From NCBI GenBank assembly GCA_003481745.1, contig QULP01000013.1:23353-87352 (forward strand): a stretch of 64,000 bases of DNA, written 5' to 3'. This stretch comes from Firmicutes bacterium OM04-13BH (lineage in GTDB: Bacteria > Bacillota > Clostridia > Lachnospirales > Lachnospiraceae). Position numbers and translations under genes: made by a program. Below, one piece after another: positions 39,781 through 48,036 of this stretch (its first letter is position 1; every line of letters begins with the position of its first letter). The notes below the pieces were generated by a model. That model did no database searches. It was not told the DNA's origin and saw nothing but the letters and a program-made list of their open reading frames with translations.

Positions 39781-40793
39781 GAATATTTGCAGGATTTTTA
39801 AAAGAGCGGGCAAGGGAAATTTTGCTTTATATAATAACGCTGGCACTTTTGAAATTTGTATTTTTCCTCTATAATCTTCCATCTGATGCGTTGAATTATG
39901 GTTTTTTGCTGGTTCTTGTACTGGCTGGAATTTTATTTTTCATTGATTTTTGCGAGTTTTATAAGAGGCATAAAGAGCTTGTTTTAGTAGAGAAAAATAT
40001 GCAGGATGCGCTTCTGGATTTGCCGGAACCGGATACTTTAATTGAAAATGATTATCAGGATTTGCTTGATAAATTAGAAGAAATCCGAAGAAAATTAAAA
40101 TCCGAAGAATTGATTTTCAGACAGGAAATGCAGGATTATTATGGGATGTGGGTGCACCAGATTAAGACACCAATATCTGCAATGCGGATGCTGTTACAAA
40201 CGATGGAAGAGGAGTATCCAGAAGAGAAAAAACTACGGGAATTAAAGGCAGAATTATTTCGGATTGAACAGTATGTGGAAATGGTGCTGACCTATCTTAG
40301 AATGGAAGATATGGCTTCGGATTTGAAATTTGAGCATTATCCGCTTGATGATTTAATTCGGGCAAGTATTCGCAAATATTCCCAGATGTTTATCTTAAAA
40401 AAGATTCGGTTAGAATATCAGGCGGTGAATCAGAATGTAATTACAGATAAAAAATGGCTGTGTTTCGTAATCGAACAGATTTTATCGAATGCGTTAAAAT
40501 ACACCGAAAAAGGTGGAACGATTCAGATTTTTACAAAACAGGAATCCAATCAGTTATGGCTTGTGATTGAGGATAATGGAATTGGAATCTGGGAAGAAGA
40601 TTTGCCACGAGTATTTGAGCGTGGCTTTACCGGATATAACGGCAGGGCAGATAAAAAATCCACCGGAATCGGGCTGTATCTTTGTAAGAAAGTGATGAGA
40701 CGGTTACGGCATCAGATTCGGATAGAATCCAAAGTGGGTGTGGGAACACAGGTGTTTTTGGGACTGGCAAGAGAAGAACTGCATCCGGAATAG
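39777..40793 (+). CDS. Intramembrane-sensing histidine kinase, BceS-like
   Basis: A 338-aa kinase with two N-terminal membrane helices (~13-30 and 38-57) and almost no extracellular loop, typical of BceS-type kinases that sense through the transporter. The H-box WVHQIKTPISAMRML (His ~128), N-box LSNALKYTEKGG, D-box EDNGIGI and G-box STGIGLYLCK follow. With BceR and BceAB-like genes it makes up a peptide-antibiotic sensing and detoxification module. Confidence 0.88.
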   Translation: MRIFAGFLKERAREILLYIITLALLKFVFFLYNLPSDALNYGFLLVLVLAGILFFIDFCEFYKRHKELVLVEKNMQDALLDLPEPDTLIENDYQDLLDKLEEIRRKLKSEELIFRQEMQDYYGMWVHQIKTPISAMRMLLQTMEEEYPEEKKLRELKAELFRIEQYVEMVLTYLRMEDMASDLKFEHYPLDDLIRASIRKYSQMFILKKIRLEYQAVNQNVITDKKWLCFVIEQILSNALKYTEKGGTIQIFTKQESNQLWLVIEDNGIGIWEEDLPRVFERGFTGYNGRADKKSTGIGLYLCKKVMRRLRHQIRIESKVGVGTQVFLGLAREELHPE

Positions 40794-40841
40794 AAAAATA
40801 AGAAATAAAGATATATCACAGGGGAATTTTCAGTGAGAGAG

Positions 40842-40894
40842 AAAAGAGACAAGTACAGGGGCTGATGAAAAAGCCACTGCATTTGTCTCTTTTT
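40842..40894. terminator. Terminator after the BceRS-like genes, also serving the converging gene
   Basis: AAAAGAGACAAGTACAG and CTGCATTTGTCTCTTTT pair, with GGCT/AGCC inside and T/A tracts on both sides. The 5' arm resembles those at 44698 and 53142. Confidence 0.8.
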
Positions 40895-40918
40895 AGGTTT
40901 TAGAGATTCTAATGACTG

Positions 40919-41665
40919 TTATTCTTTAAAGTAAAGTGGTGCAATTTCCTGACCGTTAGAGGTCAATCTGGTTGCAATATTAACTCCATTTTCTGTATAA
41001 TATTCGATTTCAACAGAAACACAGGAACAAATAAAATGATTGCTTGCAGGATAAACGTCACTGATTTCTGTTTGAATTTGTTCTGCATTTGAAATATCAA
41101 AAGCAGTTTGGCGTTCTTCGCCCTCTCCAGGATAAGTTCTTGCTCCTGGATTTTCTAAATCTACATACATCGTAGTGCCATCTACGGATAAAACATAAGC
41201 CTGTACTGTTTGAAGTGGATTATTTTGGTTTTCTTCAACGGGGTCGGTTTGGGTTGTATCGTCGGCAGTTTCAATATTGACTGGCTGATTTTCCTGCTCT
41301 GATTCTAATGTTGTATTGGAGTTATCGTAAGTTTCTGTATTGGCAATATTGCCGGAATTATTCAATGATTCTGCAGCGGAAGGAGCAGTGGAATCATTAT
41401 TGTTTACGGTATTATTGGTTTCTGAAGAATCAATAGAATCAGTGGATTCTGGCGCTGTCGTGGACTCAGAAGTATTTTTGTCTTTCGATACGGAGCTTTT
41501 TGGTGTATCCTCCTGTGTATGGTTGACAGCGGAAGTTTTTGTGTTGTCGGTTTCAGACACTTGAACCGTTTTATCTTTTGAAGAAGAAATTTTCTTAGAT
41601 AGAGGGTATCCAATACATAATAAAGATATACAACATAAGGTAAGTAGAACGATGCGCTTTTTCAT
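40919..41665 (-). CDS. Secreted or membrane-anchored hypothetical protein with Ser/Thr-rich linker
   Basis: A 248-aa protein: an N-terminal hydrophobic segment (residues 4-22, signal or anchor), then ~110 residues of low-complexity Asp, Asn, Ser, Thr and Glu, and a C-terminal ~90-residue domain (VQAYVLSVDGTTMYVDLENPG to TSNGQEIAPLYFKE). I do not recognise the C-terminal domain. The linker looks like a wall-spanning spacer. It lies opposite to and between the BceRS and BceAB gene pairs and has its own promoter (41704-41732), so it may be an insertion or an extra surface component of the module. Confidence 0.6.
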   Translation of the reverse strand: MKKRIVLLTLCCISLLCIGYPLSKKISSSKDKTVQVSETDNTKTSAVNHTQEDTPKSSVSKDKNTSESTTAPESTDSIDSSETNNTVNNNDSTAPSAAESLNNSGNIANTETYDNSNTTLESEQENQPVNIETADDTTQTDPVEENQNNPLQTVQAYVLSVDGTTMYVDLENPGARTYPGEGEERQTAFDISNAEQIQTEISDVYPASNHFICSCVSVEIEYYTENGVNIATRLTSNGQEIAPLYFKE

Positions 41666-41703
41666 AAAAATCCCCCTTTTGGATGTTTATTTTCTATAAA
41701 TTT

Positions 41704-41732
41704 ATTATACTAATTTGGTGATGTATGGTCAA
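41704..41732 (-). promoter_or_regulatory. Promoter of the Ser/Thr-rich surface protein
   Basis: Minus strand TTGACC (41727-41732), 17-bp spacer, TATAAT (41704-41709). Confidence 0.75.
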
Positions 41733-41814
41733 ATTAAAAAAGTATTGATCTATTTTAATGTGTATGACAAAATTATGAAGAATAAAAAATTTAGTTTTAC
41801 AGTGAAATTTTAAC

Positions 41815-41830
41815 CTTACAACAATGTAAG
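41815..41830. promoter_or_regulatory. Probable BceR-type operator upstream of the BceAB-like genes
   Basis: CTTACA-ACAA-TGTAAG is a perfect 16-bp inverted repeat of the TnACA-N4-TGTnA type bound by BceR-like regulators. A further GCATTGTAAGG half lies at 41891-41901. Confidence 0.65.
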
Positions 41831-41834
41831 ATTC

Positions 41835-41883
41835 AAAGAGAAAATGTAACCTGATTCAATGGTAATACATTTTCTCTTTTTTT
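41835..41883 (+). terminator. Terminator-like hairpin in the bceA leader
   Basis: AAAGAGAAAATGTA pairs with TACATTTTCTCTTT, followed by seven T. No + strand gene lies upstream, so it either attenuates the bceA transcript or ends a small RNA begun near the BceR site. A TATAAT box (41883-41888) sits directly after it. Confidence 0.6.
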
Positions 41884-41943
41884 ATAATAAGCATTGTAAG
41901 GTAAAGAAATAAAGACGAACAAAACAAGAGAGGATGAGAAAAA

Positions 41944-42708
41944 ATGGCATTACTGGATGTAAAGAATGTGAAGAAAATATATACCACCCGATTTGGAAAG
42001 AATCAGGTAGAAGCACTAAAAAATGTAACGTTTTCCGTGGAAGAGGGAGAATATGTAGCGATTATGGGTGAGTCCGGTTCTGGAAAAACGACGCTGTTAA
42101 ATATTTTAGCAGCACTGGACAAGCCGACGCAGGGAAAAATTTATTTAAAAGGAAGTGATTTGGGAGGGCTTCGTGAGAAAGAAATCTCAGCCTTTCGCAG
42201 AGAAAATCTGGGATTTGTTTTTCAGGATTTTAATTTGTTAGATACGTTTTCTTTGAAAGATAATATTTTTCTTCCACTGGTGCTTTCCGGAAAGAAGTAT
42301 CAGGAAATGGAAAGACGGCTTGCTACGATAGCAGAGAAACTTGGAATTACAATGTTGTTGGAAAAATATCCCTATGAAGTATCTGGCGGACAGAAACAGA
42401 GAGCTGCGATTGCACGTGCGTTAATCACAAAACCGCAGTTGATTTTAGCGGATGAACCCTCGGGAGCATTGGATTCTAAGGCAGCAGACAGCCTGATGCA
42501 TTTATTTCATACAATTAACATGGATGGTCAGACGATCGTCATGGTAACGCACAGCGTGAAAGCAGCGAGCAGTGCAAGTCGAGTGTTATTTATCAAAGAT
42601 GGTGAAGTCTTTCATCAGCTGTATCGTGGAAATATGACAAATGAAGAGATGTACCATAAGATTTCGGCAACGCTTACGGTACTTACAACAGGGGGTGAAA
42701 TACATTGA
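41944..42708 (+). CDS. ABC transporter ATPase, BceA-like
   Basis: A 254-aa ATPase with Walker A MGESGSGKTT (~39-48), Q-loop VFQDFNLL, signature VSGGQKQR (~147) and Walker B LILADEPSGALDS (~170). It belongs to the MacB/LolD-like group that pairs with BceB permeases. It overlaps the permease start by TTGA. With BceRS upstream it should remove or detoxify peptide antibiotics that bind lipid II cycle intermediates. The substrate is unknown. Confidence 0.9.
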   Translation: MALLDVKNVKKIYTTRFGKNQVEALKNVTFSVEEGEYVAIMGESGSGKTTLLNILAALDKPTQGKIYLKGSDLGGLREKEISAFRRENLGFVFQDFNLLDTFSLKDNIFLPLVLSGKKYQEMERRLATIAEKLGITMLLEKYPYEVSGGQKQRAAIARALITKPQLILADEPSGALDSKAADSLMHLFHTINMDGQTIVMVTHSVKAASSASRVLFIKDGEVFHQLYRGNMTNEEMYHKISATLTVLTTGGEIH

Positions 42709-44693
42709 GACTCTATCTTCGTCTGGCAGTAACGAACTTAAAAAATAATCGCAGAACTTACGTGCCCTATATGCTAACTGCGATTTTAAGTATTATGATG
42801 TTTTTTATGATTGATACTTTGGGCAGAATAAAAGAAATCGCGGGAGAAGGAACGATGCAGGTCTGCCTTCAGTATGCAGCCGGAATTATGGTGATTTTCT
42901 CCGTTATCTTTTTATTTTATACAAACAGCTTTTTGATTAAGCGAAGAAAAAAAGAAATCGGTGTCTATAACATTCTTGGAATGGGAAAATTCCACATTGC
43001 AAAAATGATGGGAATTGAAAGTCTGTTGATTGGCGGTATCAGTATCTTAGGTGGAATTGGACTGGGCAGTCTGTTTAATCGCTTGATGTATCTGCTGTTT
43101 TTAAAAATTCTGCATCGAAATGCAAGCTTAAACATTGCATTTTCAAAGCCGGCATTAGTGGATACTCTTGTGGTATTTGGTGCAATCTTTTTACTGACTT
43201 ATTTCTATAATATCATTCAGATTCGTCTGTCTAATCCGGTGGAACTTCTTCATGGAGGAAATGCAGGAGAACGAGAACCAAAGACAAAATGGCTGATGGC
43301 ACTGTTTGGAGTGGCAACCCTCTCGGCAGGATATTATCTGGCGCTTACCACAAAAGACCCGCTTGCGGCACTTGGAGTGTTTTTTGTAGCGGCAATTCTT
43401 GTTATTATTGGAACGTATGCGCTGTTTACCGCAGGAAGCATTGCATTTTTGAAATTGCTTCGCAGAAATAAGAGATATTATTACAAGGCAAATCATTTTA
43501 CGGCAGTTTCGGGAATGATTTATCGAATGAAACAAAACGCAGTCGGACTTGCAAATATCTGTATTTTAAGTACGATGGTGCTTGTACTAATTTCCATGAC
43601 AGTATCCTTATATATGGGAATGAATGATATTCTTTCCGTAAGATTTCCAAGTCCGGCAAAGGTTGAGATTCTTTCAACAAATGAAGAGACGGAACAACAG
43701 GTAAGACAGATAATAAAGGATGAAGCAGAAAAAGCAGGTGTGACAGAAACTTCTGAGATTACCTATCATGGGGCAGTTCTTATGGCAGAATCAAAAGGAA
43801 CTTCCTTTACCTTAAGACCGGCATCTGATTTTTCCGTTTTTGGAATTTGTGGGATGACTTTAATTCCGGTGGATGAATATAATCAGATGGAACACCAGAA
43901 TGTTTCTTTAAATGAAGATGAGGCATTATTATATTGCACAGATAGAACTTATGGTGCATCTCAGATTACGATAAATGGAACAACTTATCAAATCCAGAAA
44001 GAATTAAAAACGCTGAAAGCAGAACCCAAAAATAAAGCCGGTACTTATGGAACATTTTATGTGATTCTTCCAAATCTGGAACAAATACACCGATTTTCCG
44101 AAGAGACAAAAAAACTGGCATTAAAAACTGGACAGGAAGAAGAATCTGCAAAAGCGATGACAGATGTTTCTTATTCGATTGGATTTGATTTAAAAGGTGA
44201 TAAAAAATCCTGCAAACAAGCCTTAGAAGCAATGCAGATAAAATTCGGAGAAAATACTAACATTAATTTTGAAAGCCGGATTTTAAGTGAAAAGTCTTTC
44301 TATAGTTTGTATGGTTCATTCTTCTTTATTGGAATCTATCTTGGAATGATGTTTGTGATTGCAACGGTGTTGATTATTTATTACAAACAAATTTCAGAAG
44401 GCTATGACGATAAAGAACGCTTTAAGATTATGCAGAAAGTGGGAATGAGCAAACGAGAAGTCAAACGTGCAATCCACAGTCAGGTGTTGAGCGTGTTCTT
44501 TTTGCCACTTGGCGTTGCAATCTTACATGTAGCAGTTGCATTTCCTGTTATGACCAAACTGCTGGCGGTGCTGAATCTGGCAAATGAAACGCTGTTTGCA
44601 GAATGTACGGCTGTGAGTGTGGTGGTGTTTGCGGTGTTCTATGCGATTGTGTATGGGGTGACTGCGAAAGAGTATTATCGAATTGTGAATTGA
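42705..44693 (+). CDS. FtsX-like ABC permease, BceB-like
   Basis: A 662-aa permease starting with TTG within the BceA stop. It has about ten membrane helices and a large extracellular domain (about residues 310-525, from YMGMNDILSVRFPSPAKVEIL to ESRILSEKSFYSLYG) between helices 7 and 8, the hallmark of BceB-type permeases. An FtsX-like C-terminal part closes it. The extracellular domain is what contacts the antibiotic and signals to the kinase. Terminator follows at 44698. Confidence 0.88.
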   Translation: MRLYLRLAVTNLKNNRRTYVPYMLTAILSIMMFFMIDTLGRIKEIAGEGTMQVCLQYAAGIMVIFSVIFLFYTNSFLIKRRKKEIGVYNILGMGKFHIAKMMGIESLLIGGISILGGIGLGSLFNRLMYLLFLKILHRNASLNIAFSKPALVDTLVVFGAIFLLTYFYNIIQIRLSNPVELLHGGNAGEREPKTKWLMALFGVATLSAGYYLALTTKDPLAALGVFFVAAILVIIGTYALFTAGSIAFLKLLRRNKRYYYKANHFTAVSGMIYRMKQNAVGLANICILSTMVLVLISMTVSLYMGMNDILSVRFPSPAKVEILSTNEETEQQVRQIIKDEAEKAGVTETSEITYHGAVLMAESKGTSFTLRPASDFSVFGICGMTLIPVDEYNQMEHQNVSLNEDEALLYCTDRTYGASQITINGTTYQIQKELKTLKAEPKNKAGTYGTFYVILPNLEQIHRFSEETKKLALKTGQEEESAKAMTDVSYSIGFDLKGDKKSCKQALEAMQIKFGENTNINFESRILSEKSFYSLYGSFFFIGIYLGMMFVIATVLIIYYKQISEGYDDKERFKIMQKVGMSKREVKRAIHSQVLSVFFLPLGVAILHVAVAFPVMTKLLAVLNLANETLFAECTAVSVVVFAVFYAIVYGVTAKEYYRIVN

Positions 44694-44697
44694 GGTT

Positions 44698-44748
44698 AAA
44701 AAGAGACGAGTACAGGTGGAATCAAAAGCCATTTGTACCCGTCTTTTT
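44698..44748 (+). terminator. Terminator after bceAB-like genes
   Basis: AAAAGAGACGAGTACA pairs with TGTACCCGTCTTTTT around TGG/CCA, followed by a T tract. Its 5' arm is shared with the hairpin at 53142. Confidence 0.85.
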
Positions 44749-44924
44749 GTGTTTGCTTAGTAATCATTGCAATACGTAAAATAAAGTTTTAATATGGTGA
44801 AGGATGGCTTGAAAATTAAGGTTTGTTAAGAAAATAGTTAAGATGATTTGTAAGATTTAAATATTAAAATTTGAATTGTTCAGATAAAGAATTAAAAATA
44901 TATCAGGAAAGAAGGAGATATTTT

Positions 44925-45767
44925 ATGAAACTCAAATATTTTATGACAATCCCTCTGGGATATTTGATTTTATTTTTTTCACAACGCTTTGGTCTTTACG
45001 AATCCCGGTATGATATGCCTGTCTTATTAGAGGAATTTATTTATGTGAGTCTGGATATTTTTGCAGTATTATTTTTTGTATATTTATACAATAAGTATGT
45101 TTTGAAAGAGCAATGGTCAGATATTTATGTATGCAGGCCGGCTCCAAGTATGAAATGGATAATAATTGCACTTCTATTATCAACAGGAGTTTTATGTTGC
45201 TGCATTTTTTTGACAAAGGGAACTTTTGCAAAGGGAGATTTTTCAAGAGAATCTGTAATAGGAGCAGTGAGTAATACAATACTTTCAGGTGGACCGCGTG
45301 CTGGAATTACCGAAGAAGTGGTTTTTAGAGGATTAATCTTTGGTTCTTTGAGAAAAGCGTGTGGTTCTAAAATTGCAGTTATTGGCTCAGCGATTTTATT
45401 TGCAGCAATGCATTTGGTGAATATAGACACCTCTAATTTATATAATGTAATTTCACTACTTATAGCAATTACGATTGTTGGAATTGCGTTTGCTTTAATT
45501 GTTCTGGAAACAGGTTCTATCTGGTCAGGGGTTGTGTTTCATGGTGTTTATAATATTATATCTGGAGACCTTGATATTCTTCATGTATCTGTAAATCAGG
45601 GGTTTCCGGCATTTTGGACATATACACCAGTTAGAGAGTATCGCTGGATTACAGGTATTATAGGCTCGGATGACATAGAAACTGGACTTCCTGCAATGAT
45701 AGGATTTATAATCGTGATTATAATTGCATTGAAATCAATAGAAAAGAAAAAAATGCTAAATGAATAA
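44925..45767 (+). CDS. CPBP-family intramembrane metalloprotease
   Basis: A 280-aa protein of about eight helices with the Abi/CPBP motifs: EEVVFRGLIFGSLRK (motif 1, EExxxR), FAAMHL (motif 2) and VVFHGVYN (motif 3, FxxxH-type). The ATG at 44925 follows GAAGGAG; upstream in-frame codons have no ribosome site. It heads an operon with a response regulator and kinase. CPBP proteases often give immunity to bacteriocins or process membrane substrates; with a two-component pair behind it, immunity or envelope stress is likely, but not shown. The 44750-44924 leader has no clear promoter. Confidence 0.85.
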   Translation: MKLKYFMTIPLGYLILFFSQRFGLYESRYDMPVLLEEFIYVSLDIFAVLFFVYLYNKYVLKEQWSDIYVCRPAPSMKWIIIALLLSTGVLCCCIFLTKGTFAKGDFSRESVIGAVSNTILSGGPRAGITEEVVFRGLIFGSLRKACGSKIAVIGSAILFAAMHLVNIDTSNLYNVISLLIAITIVGIAFALIVLETGSIWSGVVFHGVYNIISGDLDILHVSVNQGFPAFWTYTPVREYRWITGIIGSDDIETGLPAMIGFIIVIIIALKSIEKKKMLNE

Positions 45768-45785
45768 ATTGATTGAGAGGTTTCT

Positions 45786-46505
45786 ATGAATATTCAAAAT
45801 ATTTTAGTGATAGAAGATGACCCTGATATTCGAGAAGGAGTTCGTATTTTAATGGAAGGAGAAAACTTTCATGTTGAGGAAGCAGTAGATGGGTTCGAAG
45901 GTTTAAGAAAATTAAGTGCAGATACTCATCTGGTAATCCTTGATGTAATGATGCCAGGAATTTCTGGGTATAAAACTTGTGAGGAGATTCGAAAGAAAAG
46001 TAATATTCCAGTTTTGTTTTTGACTGCAAAAGATAAGGAATCTGATAAGCTTCTAGGATTGATGTCTGGAGGAGATGATTATCTTGTGAAACCTTTTTCT
46101 TATGCAGAATTGCTTGCAAGAGTAAAAGCACTTTTGCGCAGACATTTGATATATGATGGTGCTGGAAAGCAAAATCAGGAAAAGAAAAAAGATACGGGGT
46201 GGGTTGAATGGAAAAATATTCGAGTGAATACACAGAAAAACTTAGTATATTTAAATGAAAATGAAATCAATTTGACAGAAATAGAATATAAGATATTAGT
46301 GTTGCTTATGCAAAATTCAGGAAAGATATTTTCAGTTCAAAATTTATATGAGAGTGTATGGGAACTTCCGTATTTATACACGTCTGGAAACACGGTAATG
46401 GTACATATTCGTAGGTTAAGAAAAAAAATAGAACAGAATCCTCAAAATCCAAAACGAATCGTATCGGTATGGGGAAAGGGGTATCGTTTTGAAAAAAATG
46501 ACTAA
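45786..46505 (+). CDS. OmpR-type response regulator
   Basis: A 239-aa regulator: receiver with VIEDDPDI (start), LDVMMPG with phospho-Asp (~55), LTAKDKESDK and VKPFSYAEL (Lys ~105), then an OmpR winged helix from ~140 (NLTEIEYKILVLLM, SGNTVMVHIRRLRKKI). It follows the CPBP protease by 18 bp and overlaps the kinase by 17 bp. With the kinase it forms a second two-component system in this 8-kb stretch, distinct from the Bce-like one. Confidence 0.88.
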   Translation: MNIQNILVIEDDPDIREGVRILMEGENFHVEEAVDGFEGLRKLSADTHLVILDVMMPGISGYKTCEEIRKKSNIPVLFLTAKDKESDKLLGLMSGGDDYLVKPFSYAELLARVKALLRRHLIYDGAGKQNQEKKKDTGWVEWKNIRVNTQKNLVYLNENEINLTEIEYKILVLLMQNSGKIFSVQNLYESVWELPYLYTSGNTVMVHIRRLRKKIEQNPQNPKRIVSVWGKGYRFEKND

Positions 46506-47787
46506 TGAAAATCTGACTTCAAAAATGTTGTATCGAATGATAAAAGAATTAATAATTGGTGTAGTGACTTTTTTGATATTAAGTGGAGGTGCAACCTCTA
46601 TGTTTCAGGAGTATCTGCTATCAAGTGGATACTTTTCTAAGACAGAACAGGAAAAAGTTGAAAAGTTTCAAGAATATGTTGATGAAAATAAAATAAAAAT
46701 TACAGACACTAAAAAAATCCGAAATTGGATAAAACATGAAAATATTCATGAATTTGTTATATTAAAAGGAACAAAGATTTATTTTGATAATCGTTATGAG
46801 GAAGATATATTTCCAGGTTCAATTAAAAATAACACTTTTAACTATGTGTATCCTATAAATTTTGCTGATGGGCAGGCGAACTTGTATGTTTACGATGGTT
46901 TTGCGGATAAATATTATGATATAATTTCAGGAGTTTCTATTTTTATCAGTATTATAATTTGCATTTTGATTTTTGGAAGTGAACTTCAAAGTGAAATAAA
47001 GAATATTCAATATTTACAAAAGAGAGTTAAGAAAATAGGGGATGGAGAATTAGAAGAAAGCGTTTCGATTAAGGGTCAGGATGAAATCTGTCAGCTTGCG
47101 TCGGGCATTGATTCCATGAGAAATCAGTTGTTGGAACAGAAACGAACACAGGAGAAAATGAAAGAAGCTCAGGATGCACTGGTTCTGGGAATGGCACATG
47201 ACATGAGAACTCCTCTTACGGGTTTATTTTCTTATCTTGAAATTATAAAAAAAATGGAAAAAGAAGGAAAACCTGCGGGAGAATATGCCTCCAAAGCATT
47301 TGATAAGGCAGAGCAGTTACGTTCTGTTTCAGATCAATTATTTGAATATTTTCTTGTAAGTAATGAAACAAATGCAGAATTAGAAGAGGCGGAAATAGCA
47401 AAAAGTGCGTTTGAAGATTATCTGTCAGAGTTTTGTGCGTTCCTTGAATGTAATAAGTTCAAAATAGATATTGAAGATGTTTACTGGCATCCGGTTAAGG
47501 TTCGTATTAATACAAATTATTTTGGCAGAATTATGAATAATCTCATGTCAAACATGGAAAAATATGGAGCAAAAGAAAAACCGGTTTACTTAAAAATTAA
47601 TTATGCACCGGATTATATTGGATTAGACTTTCAAAATGAAGTCATTAAACCGAATCCTTATGTGAAAGGAACAGGGATTGGCTTAAAAAATATCGAACTT
47701 ATGATGAAGCAGATGCATGGATATACAGAAGTAACAATTACAGAAGATACCTATCGAATTGTATTGAATTTCCCAGTTACTAATTAA
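46489..47787 (+). CDS. Sensor histidine kinase with HAMP domain
   Basis: A 432-aa kinase: helix 1 (~20-40), an extracellular sensor loop of ~95 residues, helix 2 (~150-170), a HAMP-like linker (KRVKKIGDGELEESVSIKGQDEICQLASGIDSM), the H-box LGMAHDMRTPLTGLFSYLE, N-box NNLMSNMEKYG and G-box GTGIGLKNIELM. The D-box is weak (LDFQNEV), with no clear DxGxG. The TTG start at 46489 has AAAGGGG 8 nt upstream; an ATG three codons later lacks suitable spacing. It forms a system with the response regulator before it. Confidence 0.82.
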   Translation: MKKMTNENLTSKMLYRMIKELIIGVVTFLILSGGATSMFQEYLLSSGYFSKTEQEKVEKFQEYVDENKIKITDTKKIRNWIKHENIHEFVILKGTKIYFDNRYEEDIFPGSIKNNTFNYVYPINFADGQANLYVYDGFADKYYDIISGVSIFISIIICILIFGSELQSEIKNIQYLQKRVKKIGDGELEESVSIKGQDEICQLASGIDSMRNQLLEQKRTQEKMKEAQDALVLGMAHDMRTPLTGLFSYLEIIKKMEKEGKPAGEYASKAFDKAEQLRSVSDQLFEYFLVSNETNAELEEAEIAKSAFEDYLSEFCAFLECNKFKIDIEDVYWHPVKVRINTNYFGRIMNNLMSNMEKYGAKEKPVYLKINYAPDYIGLDFQNEVIKPNPYVKGTGIGLKNIELMMKQMHGYTEVTITEDTYRIVLNFPVTN

Positions 47788-47810
47788 AGATGATTTTTTT
47801 GCAAAAATGA

Positions 47811-47839
47811 TTGACTTCAACTTTAAATTATGGTATAAA
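47811..47839 (+). promoter_or_regulatory. Promoter of the PTS operon
   Basis: TTGACT (47811-47816), 17-bp spacer, TATAAA (47834-47839), a few bases before the RAT antiterminator. Confidence 0.75.
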
Positions 47840-47852
47840 TAATCTCAGTCAT

Positions 47853-47934
47853 AGTGTGTTACTGAGCAAGCAGGCATTAACTGTGCATAAATATTTTTTT
47901 TTGAGATATTTGTGTAGGGTTAGTGCCTTTTTTT
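47853..47934 (+). promoter_or_regulatory. RAT antiterminator and overlapping terminator in the PTS leader
   Basis: The stretch at 47853-47882 (GTGTTACTGAGCAAGCAGGC core) matches the ribonucleic antiterminator bound by LicT/GlcT/SacY proteins. Its 3' part AGGCATTAAC (from 47872) also pairs with GGTTAGTGCCT (47918-47928), followed by seven T, to make the competing terminator. The BglG-type protein at 52291 is the likely ligand. Confidence 0.8.
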
Positions 47935-48036
47935 ATTCCATAAAAAAATTTTGTGGAAAACAGCCGGCTAAAAAAGACTTGCCTATATAAGAACTCAAAA
48001 ACGGATATACTAAAAAAAAGAAAAGAGGAGAAAATC

